Positions 54,997-63,385 of a stretch of 64,000 nucleotides of DNA are shown here, in pieces. Under the pieces are notes generated by a model. That model was not told where the DNA came from. It did no database searches and saw only the letters and a list, made by a program, of their open reading frames with translations. Every line of letters starts with the position of its first letter. Position 1 is the stretch's first letter. Origin of the DNA: CAKVOD01 sp964606505 (GTDB lineage: Bacteria > Bacillota > Clostridia > Christensenellales > UBA1242); the NCBI GenBank assembly GCA_964606505.1, contig CAZSGM010000001.1:248001-312000 (forward strand), read 5' to 3'. The position numbers were made by a program, and so were the translations under genes.

Positions 54997-55234
54997 TACG
55001 CCGACTGCTACGCCGACTGCTACGCCGACTGCTACGCCGACTGCTACGCCGACTGCTACGCNNNNNNNNNNNNNNNNNNNNNNNNNNNNNNNNNNNNNNN
55101 NNNNNNNNNNNNNNNNNNNNNNNNNNNNNNNNNNNNNNNNNNNNNNNNNNNNNNNNNNNNNGCTACGCCGACTGCTACGCCGACTGCTACGCCGACTGCT
55201 ACGCCGACTGCTACGCCGACTGCTACGCTGACTG
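54997..55234 (+). repeat. 12-bp VNTR (TACGCCGACTGC) broken by an assembly gap
   Basis: Five and a half copies lie before and six copies after a run of exactly 100 N (55062-55161), the usual placeholder for an unknown gap. The copies are nearly perfect. It can be read as ATPT or YADC repeats but has no start codon or ribosome site. It lies between convergent genes. Confidence 0.9.
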
Positions 55235-55355
55235 ATGCGGAAATAATAAGAGTAGGGGAACGAGCATGCGACAAATAGAATATGTAACCTAGATAATATG
55301 TTGCACAATAAATATGTAAAGAAATTAATATGCTGCACAAAAAATGCAAAATTTA

Positions 55356-55540
55356 ACAAATGTCCAACGTGTCAAGTGTTCAAAATAGCAAATGTATTAA
55401 GCGGCAAATGTTTGAAATTGCAAGTGTTTAACGTAACAAGTACATAATATGGCAAGTGTAAAAAACAGCAAGTGTTTGATGTGGTAAATATTAATATGGT
55501 AAGGAGTTGATATAGTAAGTGTTTAGTGTAGTATGTGTGC
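55356..55540 (+). repeat. about 11 diverged 16-bp tandem repeats
   Basis: Units follow the pattern GCAAGTGTTTRAYGTR with substitutions, in phase at 16 bp with a few one-base slips. No coding role is visible. Confidence 0.65.
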
Positions 55541-55564
55541 AATTAAAAAATATTGAAGCGAACT

Positions 55565-55606
55565 TAAAAAAAACTAAGCAATTCAAATGCTTGAATTGCT
55601 TAGATA
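55565..55606 (-). terminator. terminator of the minus-strand 55675 gene
   Basis: Read on the minus strand, a stem of the CTAAGCAATT/AATTGCTTAG type is followed by a T-run (A-run 55566-55573 on plus). Same family as the terminators at 30800 and 34872. Confidence 0.7.
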
Positions 55607-55674
55607 CTAAAACAAACTAATGTTATCGTATTTTAATAAATATATACGTTTAAATGTATTTATTTAATAAAATT

Positions 55675-56526
55675 TTATCTGAAAAGCCCGAATGTTTGCA
55701 TAAAACTGTAGTCTTGAAAGAGTTTTTGTTGTGGGTTTGGGCGAACCGCAAAAAGGTACAAATCGCTTTGTAGTGAAGCGGTTATGTAGTCGTCAAGGTT
55801 CCTTTCTTTGCTAATTTTGGGGCTCATAACGCGGGTCAAGTCCTTTGTCGAGTAGTTTTCTCTGAGTTTCGCCTGCTCTTGCAACGTGCACCAAACGCTT
55901 GATTTTTCAAGGTTATCGTACTCGCTCAAAATTTGCGGGTGCATCCAAATGTCGTAAAGTGATTTTTCAATAATAAAACCGTTTTGCGCGTCAATGACAT
56001 AACTTGCGTCTGGGTTGAACTTCAACTGCTTCGTGTGTTTGCGGTTGAAAGCCTTAAGTTTGCTCTCGCAAAGACTCTTTCCGTCAACAATCAGGTACGA
56101 GTGGTTGAACGTTGGCGTCTGCTCGTTAAGTGCGGAGCTTTGAACAGCGGCGAGCGTAACGGCGTTGTCGTCCTCTTTGTTAACGTCCTCAATAAAAAGA
56201 TACGCGCCGTATTTGGTCAAATTTGCGAAAACAATCTTGCTTTTAGGAAATGCAAGTGAGAGTGCAATCGCCGATTGGTGGCACCTGTTTTGTGAAAGTT
56301 CCGTGCTAAGGAGTTTGGCAAGTGGAATGCCGTAAACCCCGATTTTGGGCAGTGAACTAGGCTCTATGAACCCTATTTTGTTGTTCTCAACCAAGTGGCG
56401 TTCTTGCACCTTGTACTCCTGCGCCTCTCTGTACGCCTCGTCATTAACAAGTAGCCCGTTGACAACTCTAAAGTGTCCGCTGCTCAGTTTTTTGTGATGG
56501 TTTTTATATTTTAAACATTTTTGCAT
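55675..56526 (-). CDS. unrecognised protein with a possible Cys-His-Asp triad
   Basis: A 283-residue soluble protein. It has an NRCHQSAIALSLAF segment (Cys82 at a helix start), a FNHSYLIVDG segment (His142) and a YVIDAQNGFII segment (Asp179). The order and spacing resemble papain-like or transglutaminase-like folds, but I did not recognise a family. No signal peptide is present, so any protease or transferase role would be intracellular. Start 56526 has GAGAGGGA upstream. It has its own strong promoter and terminator. Confidence 0.65.
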   Translation of the reverse strand: MQKCLKYKNHHKKLSSGHFRVVNGLLVNDEAYREAQEYKVQERHLVENNKIGFIEPSSLPKIGVYGIPLAKLLSTELSQNRCHQSAIALSLAFPKSKIVFANLTKYGAYLFIEDVNKEDDNAVTLAAVQSSALNEQTPTFNHSYLIVDGKSLCESKLKAFNRKHTKQLKFNPDASYVIDAQNGFIIEKSLYDIWMHPQILSEYDNLEKSSVWCTLQEQAKLRENYSTKDLTRVMSPKISKERNLDDYITASLQSDLYLFAVRPNPQQKLFQDYSFMQTFGLFR

Positions 56527-56545
56527 AATATCCCTCTCTCAAGAT

Positions 56546-56574
56546 ATTATACTACCGTTTCGCCGTTTTGTCAA
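56546..56574 (-). promoter_or_regulatory. promoter of the 55675 gene
   Basis: On the minus strand TTGACA (56569-56574), 17-nt spacer, TATAAT (56546-56551). Confidence 0.75.
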
Positions 56575-56639
56575 TACTGAACTAACAACTGCGGGCTCTA
56601 AACTGCGCGTTTTTTAAAGTAGATAGGCGTGAAACAACG

Positions 56640-56845
56640 GCATTGAGTATTCACAAAAAACAAAGGCTTGAGCATTTGCGAAAAACTACGTTGAATATTT
56701 GAAGAAAAGTAACTTGCTAACTTGCGCAAGTTGTTTGTTCTCAACATTTCACTCGCCTTTGCGACGGTTTTATCAAAGCAATCCTTGAGCATTCGCGAAA
56801 AAAAACAATCCTTAATAATGTGCAAAAAAATAATTTGCAAAAGCA
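56640..56845 (+). repeat. diverged repeats of about 24 bp between divergent genes
   Basis: Units like TTGAGCATTYGCGAAAAAAC recur about five times, some interrupted. A minus-strand frame of 89 codons here has no convincing start. Confidence 0.45.
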
Positions 56846-56921
56846 ACAATAAGCGTTGCGTGCGCAAAGTTTCCTAAAAACTCCAATTTTTACTAAAAAA
56901 ATGCAAATAATGTAACAAAAA

Positions 56922-56950
56922 TTGACAAAATCGCGGTTACGTGGTATAAT
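56922..56950 (+). promoter_or_regulatory. promoter of the PHP-domain gene
   Basis: TTGACA (56922-56927), 17-nt spacer, TATAAT (56945-56950). Confidence 0.75.
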
Positions 56951-56988
56951 ACACTAATGTAAATAACTAAACGCGCCGAGGTGAGCAT

Positions 56989-58647
56989 ATGAAAAAGGGC
57001 TTAATTGATTTGCATATTCATACTACTTACAGTAAAGAGGGGATAAAAACCACGCCTGTGGATATTTTGAACTTTGCGACTATTAAGGGTGTTGAAACGC
57101 TAGCAATTACAGACCACAATACAACGATGGGCAGCATTGTTGCGCTCAATGAAATTAAGGAAAACCCTGAACTCTACGAGGATTTGAGGTTTATTACGGG
57201 CATTGAAATTTCCTGCGACACAACAAGCGCACTTTCGTACCGCGACGAAAACGGGCACTTGCGCTCGTCGCTTGCGGGTGGCGTCCACGTGCTCGGCTAC
57301 GGCATTGACCCGTACCACTCGGATTTTATTGATATGGGGCGCTTTTATTCAAGCGACAACGGAAAGCGCACGCTCGCCATTTACAAGTACATTCGCAGGT
57401 TTTACGGGATTGAGGTTGACAAAAACGCCCTCTACGCCGTGCTTTCCGACACGAAAAAACTGCTTGAGTCGGGCAAACTTACTTACGCGGAACTCCCTGA
57501 CCACGTCCTCACTCGCGCGCTAACAACAGGGCGTTACGCACCACTAGGCAAGAAAAACCAGTTTGAAAACTTCTACAAAAAGGTTGTTTCGCGCGACGCG
57601 CAAACGTTTGAGGATTTTAGATTTAGGGTTTCTCGCGCCTTTGAGTTAACGGGCGACCAACTCGACGAGATAGCAAAGCAGGACATCTACGAAATGATGG
57701 CATTGATTGAAAAGACGGGCGGAGTTGCGGTTTTGGCGCACCCGACGTTTTACCGTCCCAAGCGCGAGCTGTCGGTTGCGGACTTTGAGTTGCTGAGCGA
57801 GTTTTTGGAGAAAGTTACCAGCCACTACAATGAGTACACGGGCGAGTTTATGCGCGGGATTGTCGGGATAGAACTCTTGCACGGCTCAAGTTTTGACGAC
57901 CAGTTCAGATTTAAATTTTATAACAACATCATCAAGAAAAAGGGTTTGTTCATAACGGGCGGCAGCGACTCGCACATCAACAACTCAAACACGAATAACC
58001 TAGGTTACATTAGGCACAATTTTGGAATAAAACAACTTGATTTTGTCGACAGGTTCGACGAAATCGTTGCCCTCAGCAAGCGCGCAACAAGTATTTCAAA
58101 GCAAAAAGAAAAGGATTTTGAAATACTTAAAGGCGAAATGGCAGGACACAAGGGTGTCGACGAACAGGCGCAACTGTTTAACGACTTCAAAAATGTTACC
58201 GCGCAAGAAATTTTGGAAAGCCAAACAATCAGTAAAAAACTGCTTAACTTCGAGAACGAAATTGCAAGTTCGATTTTTGCAATTAAGGATAAACTATATA
58301 GTTTCATCGACGTCGACAAAAACGAACACAAAAATCCGCAAATTTTGCAAGAGTGGGTCGAACTTTACGCAATGTATATGCACTCAATTATTGAGAACCA
58401 AGAAGTTTTCTTTGGCGACAAAAACAACTTCTACGACTGGATGAACTACCGCCTTGGGTTTGTAAACCAAGTCAGTGAAGAGCTGTACGAACTTTCTGTA
58501 CTGGACGCAAACGTTCAGCTTGAAAACGATGACGAGGTTACGAAACACCGCTTTGCCAAATCGAAACGCATTGTTCGCTCAATCGCTTCCGAAATTGAGG
58601 AGCAACTTGTTAAATACGATTTGAACGAAGTTGATTTTGAATGTTAA
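56989..58647 (+). CDS. PHP-domain metal-dependent phosphoesterase-like protein
   Basis: A 552-residue protein. The N-terminal PHP domain (about 1-340) has metal-binding motifs DLHIHTTYS, ITDHN, GIEISCD, VLGYG, LAHPTF and GGSDSH. PHP proteins hydrolyse phosphate esters or act as nucleases. The C-terminal 200 residues are helical with no family recognised; an extra domain this long is unusual for a stand-alone PHP enzyme. Start 56989 follows GAGGTGAG. Substrate unknown. Confidence 0.82.
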   Translation: MKKGLIDLHIHTTYSKEGIKTTPVDILNFATIKGVETLAITDHNTTMGSIVALNEIKENPELYEDLRFITGIEISCDTTSALSYRDENGHLRSSLAGGVHVLGYGIDPYHSDFIDMGRFYSSDNGKRTLAIYKYIRRFYGIEVDKNALYAVLSDTKKLLESGKLTYAELPDHVLTRALTTGRYAPLGKKNQFENFYKKVVSRDAQTFEDFRFRVSRAFELTGDQLDEIAKQDIYEMMALIEKTGGVAVLAHPTFYRPKRELSVADFELLSEFLEKVTSHYNEYTGEFMRGIVGIELLHGSSFDDQFRFKFYNNIIKKKGLFITGGSDSHINNSNTNNLGYIRHNFGIKQLDFVDRFDEIVALSKRATSISKQKEKDFEILKGEMAGHKGVDEQAQLFNDFKNVTAQEILESQTISKKLLNFENEIASSIFAIKDKLYSFIDVDKNEHKNPQILQEWVELYAMYMHSIIENQEVFFGDKNNFYDWMNYRLGFVNQVSEELYELSVLDANVQLENDDEVTKHRFAKSKRIVRSIASEIEEQLVKYDLNEVDFEC

Positions 58648-58866
58648 AAACTTTGAATTTTTTAGGTGCTAAATATTGTATCATTTTAATGTTAATTTAA
58701 GCAAATTTTAATGTTTATTAAAAAAAAAATTGATATTCATTTAGATTATATTTAATGTTTATTTTTAAATATGTCAAATTGTAAAATTATTAAATAAGAA
58801 TTAACAATTATAAAAAAAGTATTAATAATCATTAAAATAAATATAAATAATGTTAAATTTTAATAA

Positions 58867-58914
58867 AAAAATGCTAGAAAGGGCAGTTTAAGCCAATTTC
58901 TAGCATTTTTTTTT
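58867..58914 (+). terminator. bidirectional terminator after the PHP gene
   Basis: AATGCTAGAAA pairs with TTTCTAGCATT and is flanked by A and T runs on both sides. It could serve both strands. Confidence 0.8.
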
Positions 58915-59186
58915 GTTGATTAATTGGTGTATTTTATATTTAAGTTGTCGCATAAAATGTTTACTTAAATACAATTTTTGCGACCACTTTTTTGATAAAA
59001 GTTATTTGTTTTCAAGTGGAAGCTTGCGTTGTGGGCGACATATAGTTGCGCGCTTTTTGTTGCGGCATTTTCGCGACAGTTTTTGTGCTGTTTTTTGTAT
59101 TTAGCACGAGTTGATTGAGAGACGGGGTTTCGAGTTGATGCGGGGGCGAGTTGTGGAGCATTTTTAGATTGCGCGACGGAAAAAGT
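58915..59186 (+). other. intergenic between convergent genes, no gene seen
   Basis: A small hydrophobic frame at 58913-59104 has no start context. Confidence 0.35.
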
Positions 59187-60248
59187 TTACTCAGATAGTG
59201 GGAGTTTAACTACAAAAGTTGCGCCGCAATCGGGTTTAGATGAAGCGGTAATTTCGCCGCCGCAAATGTGCACAATGCGTTTTACAAGCGCAAGTCCCAG
59301 CCCGTTTCCTTCCTTAGAATGCGAGGTGTCGCACTGATAAAACTTTTCAAAAATCTTGTCAATCGCCTCTTCGGGAATGCCAATGCCGTTGTCGGAAACA
59401 CTCACGACAATGTAGTCGTTTTGCTTTTCAATTGAAACAGCGATTTTGCCTTTTTCTCCCGTGAATTTAATCGCGTTACTGATGAGGTTTTGCCAAATCT
59501 GATTAATTAAGTCTGCGTAACCGTAATATGTTGTGTTAGGCAAGTCGAGCTGCAGGTCAATGTATTTTTTCGTCCACTGCGGCTCAAACGACAATATGCA
59601 CTGTCGCAACTGCTCGTCGAGCGAAAACTCGCTCTTGCTAAGCGAAATGTCCTGATTTTCAAGGCGCGACAAATTCAAAACATTAGTCGTCAGATTGCTC
59701 AACTTCTTGATGTTGTCGTCTAAAACTTTCTCATATCGCGCGCGAGTTTTCTCGTCAAGGTCTGTGTGCCTCAACGCCTTTGAGTACGACTGAATGACCG
59801 CAATCGGGGTTTTGATTTCGTGTGAAACGTCGGAGATAAAGTTTTCCTTTAGCGTTTCAATGCCGCCCAAGGCGTGTACCATTTTGTTGAAGTTTTGAAT
59901 GTATGAGTCGATGTCCTCGTTTCCCGTGAGTTCCACCTGAATTTTAAAATCGCCCTTAGCAACTTTTTCCGTCGCATCCTCAAGTTCCTTAATCGTGCGT
60001 GAAAGTTTTGCATTTTTGTAGTAAATAACAAACAAAATGAGGCAAAACAGTGAAAAAATTGCAAGCAAGTACCCGCCGAACGGGCTAGGAGCGTTTTTGA
60101 ACCACGCCCCGCTAGCAAACGCGAGTATGGAAATCGTCGCAACGCACGCAAACGAAAGCACCAAAATCCAAAGCACCATAATCGCGTTTTTGAAAACAAC
60201 CTTGCTTATCTGCGTCGGCTTTTGCTTTTTTTGTCCGTCTTTCTTCAT
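59187..60248 (-). CDS. two-component sensor histidine kinase
   Basis: A 353-residue kinase. Two N-terminal helices (about 22-47 and 57-77) bound a very short external loop. A HAMP-like segment follows (about 78-130). Phosphoacceptor His143 lies in VSHEIKTP, with N-box QNLISNAIKF and G-boxes DNGIGIP and GNGLGLAL. The short loop means it probably senses membrane or internal signals. It overlaps the regulator gene by 4 nt and is co-expressed with it. Confidence 0.9.
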   Translation of the reverse strand: MKKDGQKKQKPTQISKVVFKNAIMVLWILVLSFACVATISILAFASGAWFKNAPSPFGGYLLAIFSLFCLILFVIYYKNAKLSRTIKELEDATEKVAKGDFKIQVELTGNEDIDSYIQNFNKMVHALGGIETLKENFISDVSHEIKTPIAVIQSYSKALRHTDLDEKTRARYEKVLDDNIKKLSNLTTNVLNLSRLENQDISLSKSEFSLDEQLRQCILSFEPQWTKKYIDLQLDLPNTTYYGYADLINQIWQNLISNAIKFTGEKGKIAVSIEKQNDYIVVSVSDNGIGIPEEAIDKIFEKFYQCDTSHSKEGNGLGLALVKRIVHICGGEITASSKPDCGATFVVKLPLSE

Positions 60249-60916
60249 TTGATTACCGCCTTGTAACCCAAGTTTCGCAATGTTACAATCTCAAAGTAAG
60301 GGCAGTCGTAAAACTTATCGCGCAACCTGTGTATGTGCGTGTAAACAGTCATTTCGTCTGAGTCCGAGTACATCCCCCAAAACTCGTCCATAAGTTGTGC
60401 CCGCGTGAAAATCTTGTCAGGGTAGGACAACAACTTAAACAAAATCTGAAACTCTTTTTGCGGCAGCGTCATCGTCTTGTCGTCGATTGTAACTGTGTAT
60501 GTTTCGTAATCCAAAACCGCGTTTCCAACCACGAGTTTTTGTTCCGTCTGAATTTTTGCTCGCCTAAGCAACGCGTGAATGCGCAAAATCAACTCGTCGA
60601 TGTCAATCGGTTTAGTCATATAGTCGTCCGTCCCCAAGTTGAAACCCCTGTACTTGTCCGCCTGCGACGACTTCGCGGTCATAATAATGATAGGCATACT
60701 CTTGTCTATTTTTCGCACGTACTCAATCAGTGAAAAACCGTCCACTTCAGGCATCATAATGTCAGTAACCAGCAAATCAATGTGATTGTTCTCAAAAATG
60801 TTAATCGCCTCGCTCCCGTTGCGCGCCGAAAAAACATTGAATTTTTGTCGCTGCAGCTCAGCAACAATCAAGGAGTTTAAGTCCTCGTTATCTTCTGCAA
60901 TTAATATGTTTAACAT
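60245..60916 (-). CDS. OmpR-family response regulator
   Basis: A 223-residue regulator. The receiver domain has acidic pocket AEDNED, phospho-Asp52 in VTDIMMPE, and conserved Thr (MTAKS) and Lys (TKPI). The winged-helix DNA-binding domain (about 125-223) ends with the LRNLGYK segment typical of OmpR. It works with the kinase gene immediately downstream. Start 60916 was chosen because GGGTGA precedes it. Targets are unknown; the divergent HtrA-like gene is one candidate. Confidence 0.9.
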   Translation of the reverse strand: MLNILIAEDNEDLNSLIVAELQRQKFNVFSARNGSEAINIFENNHIDLLVTDIMMPEVDGFSLIEYVRKIDKSMPIIIMTAKSSQADKYRGFNLGTDDYMTKPIDIDELILRIHALLRRAKIQTEQKLVVGNAVLDYETYTVTIDDKTMTLPQKEFQILFKLLSYPDKIFTRAQLMDEFWGMYSDSDEMTVYTHIHRLRDKFYDCPYFEIVTLRNLGYKAVIK

Positions 60917-61119
60917 TTTTTTCACCCAACTTTTGTTCTTTGTTTACAATATTTTAACAAAAAAACGCGTTTTTGACAACAATTTCTCGTAAAATTGTCA
61001 ATGTTGAATTGAATTTGAACCTTGCTACTATGGATAGTTCAGTTAAAGTTAAACCTTAATATGTACAATAAGCACAAATGCTCAAGTGTTTTTTTAATCA
61101 AGATTTCGCACGTAAAATT

Positions 61120-61143
61120 TTTTTATTGAAAGTTCAATAAAAA
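61120..61143 (+). promoter_or_regulatory. perfect 11-bp dyad upstream of the HtrA-like gene
   Basis: TTTTTATTGAA and TTCAATAAAAA are separated by 2 nt. It lies about 25 nt upstream of the extended -10 element, between the divergent regulator and protease genes. Confidence 0.5.
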
Positions 61144-61165
61144 TAGGGTAATCCTGCAAAAATTG

Positions 61166-61174
61166 TGTTATAAT
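61166..61174 (+). promoter_or_regulatory. extended -10 promoter of the HtrA-like gene
   Basis: TGTTATAAT, an extended -10 box, with no clear -35. The ribosome site TGAGGTAA follows. Confidence 0.55.
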
Positions 61175-61202
61175 AATATTAGACAAAAAATGAGGTAAAG
61201 CA

Positions 61203-62636
61203 ATGGAATACAAAAAGAGTAAACTAAAAAATTTTGGCGTGTTACTGGTCGCCTTACTAATGATGGTCTGCTTGGCGTTCGGCGGCTGTTCCTTAGGCGG
61301 CGACAAGGGGATTGCTAAAATCGAAAAAACTGGCACATCGGGCTTAACCGACATCTACACGATTACCTACACCGACGGCAGCACGTACCAGTTTTATATT
61401 GAAAACGGAAAGGACGGCGCGGATGCAACCAGCCCATCTATCCAAGACATCTACAATGAGTACATTCGCGTATACGGCGACATAACATACGACGAGTTTT
61501 TAAAACTCTACCTAAAAAGCGGAACGGTCGACAACACAACGACAATCAACAACTGCCTGCAGTCTTGCCTAAAGTTGTACTCTGAGTTTAAAATAACCGA
61601 AACCATCGGTTGGGGTATCTACGAAAACGCAAACAAGAGACTCGGCGTTTCTTGCGGCTCAGGCGTCATCTACAAAATCGACAACGACTACACTTACGTG
61701 CTTACTAACTATCACGTGGTCTACAACGCTTCTGCGGGTGCTGCCAACGGCGGCAAAATCGCAAGTGCCATCCGCGGTTACCTGTACGGCAGCGAAGAGA
61801 AGCCTTACGCGTCAGGCGTGCTTGAGGACGGTTACGACGTCTATAGTTACGGGGACTACGCAATAGACTTTGAGTATGTCGGCGGCGCAGTCGAGTACGA
61901 CATCGCGATTGTGAGGGCGCACACGAGCGACGTTATCGCAATTAACGAAAACGTAAAAGCGGTAACACTTGCAGATAGTTACCACGTCGGGCAAACCGCG
62001 ATAGCAATCGGCAACCCTGAAAACGAGGGTATCAGCGCGACTGAGGGCATTATAAGTGTTGACAACGAGTACATCAACCTCGACATTGACGGCAACATCC
62101 GTAGTTACCGCAGCATAAGAATTGATACCGCAATCTACGAGGGCAGCTCGGGCGGCGGACTCTTCAACTCAGACGGCGAACTTATCGGCATTACCAACGC
62201 GGGCGATAACGACGACCAAAATGTCAACTACGCAATCCCACTCGAAATAATCAAAAATGTTGTAGAGAACCTTTTGTTCTACTACGACGGCACAACGCCT
62301 GCCGAGGTTAAAAAGGTTATACTTGGCATAACAGTCGATACGTCGAACTCGAAGTATGTGTACGACGAAAGTAAGGGTTACGGGCAAATCGTGGAAACAA
62401 TAACAATTGAAAGTGTTACGGGAAATTCGATTTTTGCACAACTCGGAATTCAAGATGATGATATCTTGATTTCTCTCACGCTAAACGGCGTCGAAACCAA
62501 ACTCAACCGCGACTTTGAAATCGGGAACGTAACCCTGCAAGTCCGTCCAAACGACACAATTAGCGCAACCTACAAACGCGGCGCAATAACTGCCCAAACA
62601 AGTAGCTATATAGTAAAAGCAAGCGACTTGACGTAA
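61203..62636 (+). CDS. HtrA-like lipoprotein serine protease with PDZ-like domain
   Basis: A 477-residue protein. A lipoprotein-like signal ends at Cys29 (AFGGC), which deviates from the strict lipobox. A short collagen-like GKDGADATSPS piece follows. The protease core has His171 (NYHVV), Asp233 (YDIAIVRA) and Ser316 (EGSSGGGLFN, replacing GNSGGP). A C-terminal PDZ-like domain (about 380-477) follows. It would act on the outer face of the membrane in protein quality control. The start follows TGAGGTAA. It sits next to a two-component system that may regulate it. Confidence 0.78.
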   Translation: MEYKKSKLKNFGVLLVALLMMVCLAFGGCSLGGDKGIAKIEKTGTSGLTDIYTITYTDGSTYQFYIENGKDGADATSPSIQDIYNEYIRVYGDITYDEFLKLYLKSGTVDNTTTINNCLQSCLKLYSEFKITETIGWGIYENANKRLGVSCGSGVIYKIDNDYTYVLTNYHVVYNASAGAANGGKIASAIRGYLYGSEEKPYASGVLEDGYDVYSYGDYAIDFEYVGGAVEYDIAIVRAHTSDVIAINENVKAVTLADSYHVGQTAIAIGNPENEGISATEGIISVDNEYINLDIDGNIRSYRSIRIDTAIYEGSSGGGLFNSDGELIGITNAGDNDDQNVNYAIPLEIIKNVVENLLFYYDGTTPAEVKKVILGITVDTSNSKYVYDESKGYGQIVETITIESVTGNSIFAQLGIQDDDILISLTLNGVETKLNRDFEIGNVTLQVRPNDTISATYKRGAITAQTSSYIVKASDLT

Positions 62637-62739
62637 ATCAGACTCGCAAATGTTAAAAATGTATAAAAAATAAAAAATATGGAAAAATTTAAAAAGTTTT
62701 CAAATAATTTCGAAAATTCAAATAAAGTTCAAAGTTTTG

Positions 62740-62748
62740 TGTTATAAT
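62740..62748 (+). promoter_or_regulatory. extended -10 promoter for the candidate RNA
   Basis: TGTTATAAT at 62740-62748 with no -35 at the right distance. Transcription would begin near 62755. Confidence 0.5.
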
Positions 62749-62754
62749 AGCGTC

Positions 62755-63158
62755 AGTTAATCTGAGTATTAACGAATGGGCGACAATGTCAGCAAATCGG
62801 CAAATCCATTGATTTAGGCTTGACGATATGCGTAAATTGTAAAATCAAAATTCATACCCCCCTGAACATATAGGTAAAACAAATTGTTTGTGGCTTATTT
62901 TCCCCCACTAATGAATATTTATTTGCCACAAAATTAGTGAATTTTGATAGATTGAAAGCGCAATGAATTGTTTTAACGTATTTTAATTCATTTTTTTACA
63001 ACCCTAATAGCTTATGCGGTTTCAATCGTGGTTTACATTAATTTTTCTCCTTTTTGTATGACGTTTTTACGCATTAATTGAGTACTTTTCCTCTACTTGG
63101 AGGTCGGATTGTTGGGATTGCAACCCGAAAAACAGTGTTTTTTAACACTGTTTTTTTG
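62755..63158 (+). ncRNA. candidate structured RNA of about 400 nt
   Basis: The interval from the extended -10 box to the terminator has no gene. It contains GTTAAT/ATTAAC and AATGG/CCATT stems at the 5' end. It also has two interleaved stems: TTTGTGGC (62887-62894) with GCCACAAA (62925-62932), and CACTAAT (62906-62912) with ATTAGTG (62933-62939). These cannot both form as simple hairpins, so it may be a pseudoknot or a switch. It did not match RNase P, tmRNA, SRP or 6S signatures. It may instead be an untranslated leader of the downstream lipoprotein gene. Confidence 0.4.
63130..63157 (+). terminator. terminator of the candidate RNA
   Basis: AAACAGTGTT pairs with AACACTGTTT around T4 and is followed by a T-run. 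Confidence 0.75.
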
Positions 63159-63385
63159 TTGCAACTGTAGTCGCTCCGCATTTTGCGAGCATACTGGCGA
63201 CAATGTAAAAAAATATCAAAGTTCGTTTTTTCGCAAGTTTAAAATGAGAAATTTGAAAAAATAAAAACAAATAATTCACAATATATAGTTGAAATGCTTG
63301 ATTTAAAGTGGCAAATTTGGTATATTACTTTTTGTATTTTACATACTATAATTATAATTTTTAAGTAGAAAACTAGGAGGAAAAT

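Noticed and set aside
54997..55234. CRISPR array
   Set aside because: The units are contiguous 12-bp repeats without spacers and there are no cas genes.
56598..56867. 89-codon minus-strand frame
   Set aside because: Lies within diverged tandem repeats and lacks a start context.
62755..63158. RNase P RNA, tmRNA, SRP RNA or 6S RNA
   Set aside because: None of their signature sequences (GAGGAAAGTCC, the tmRNA tag and acceptor arms, the SRP tetraloop helix) are present on either strand.
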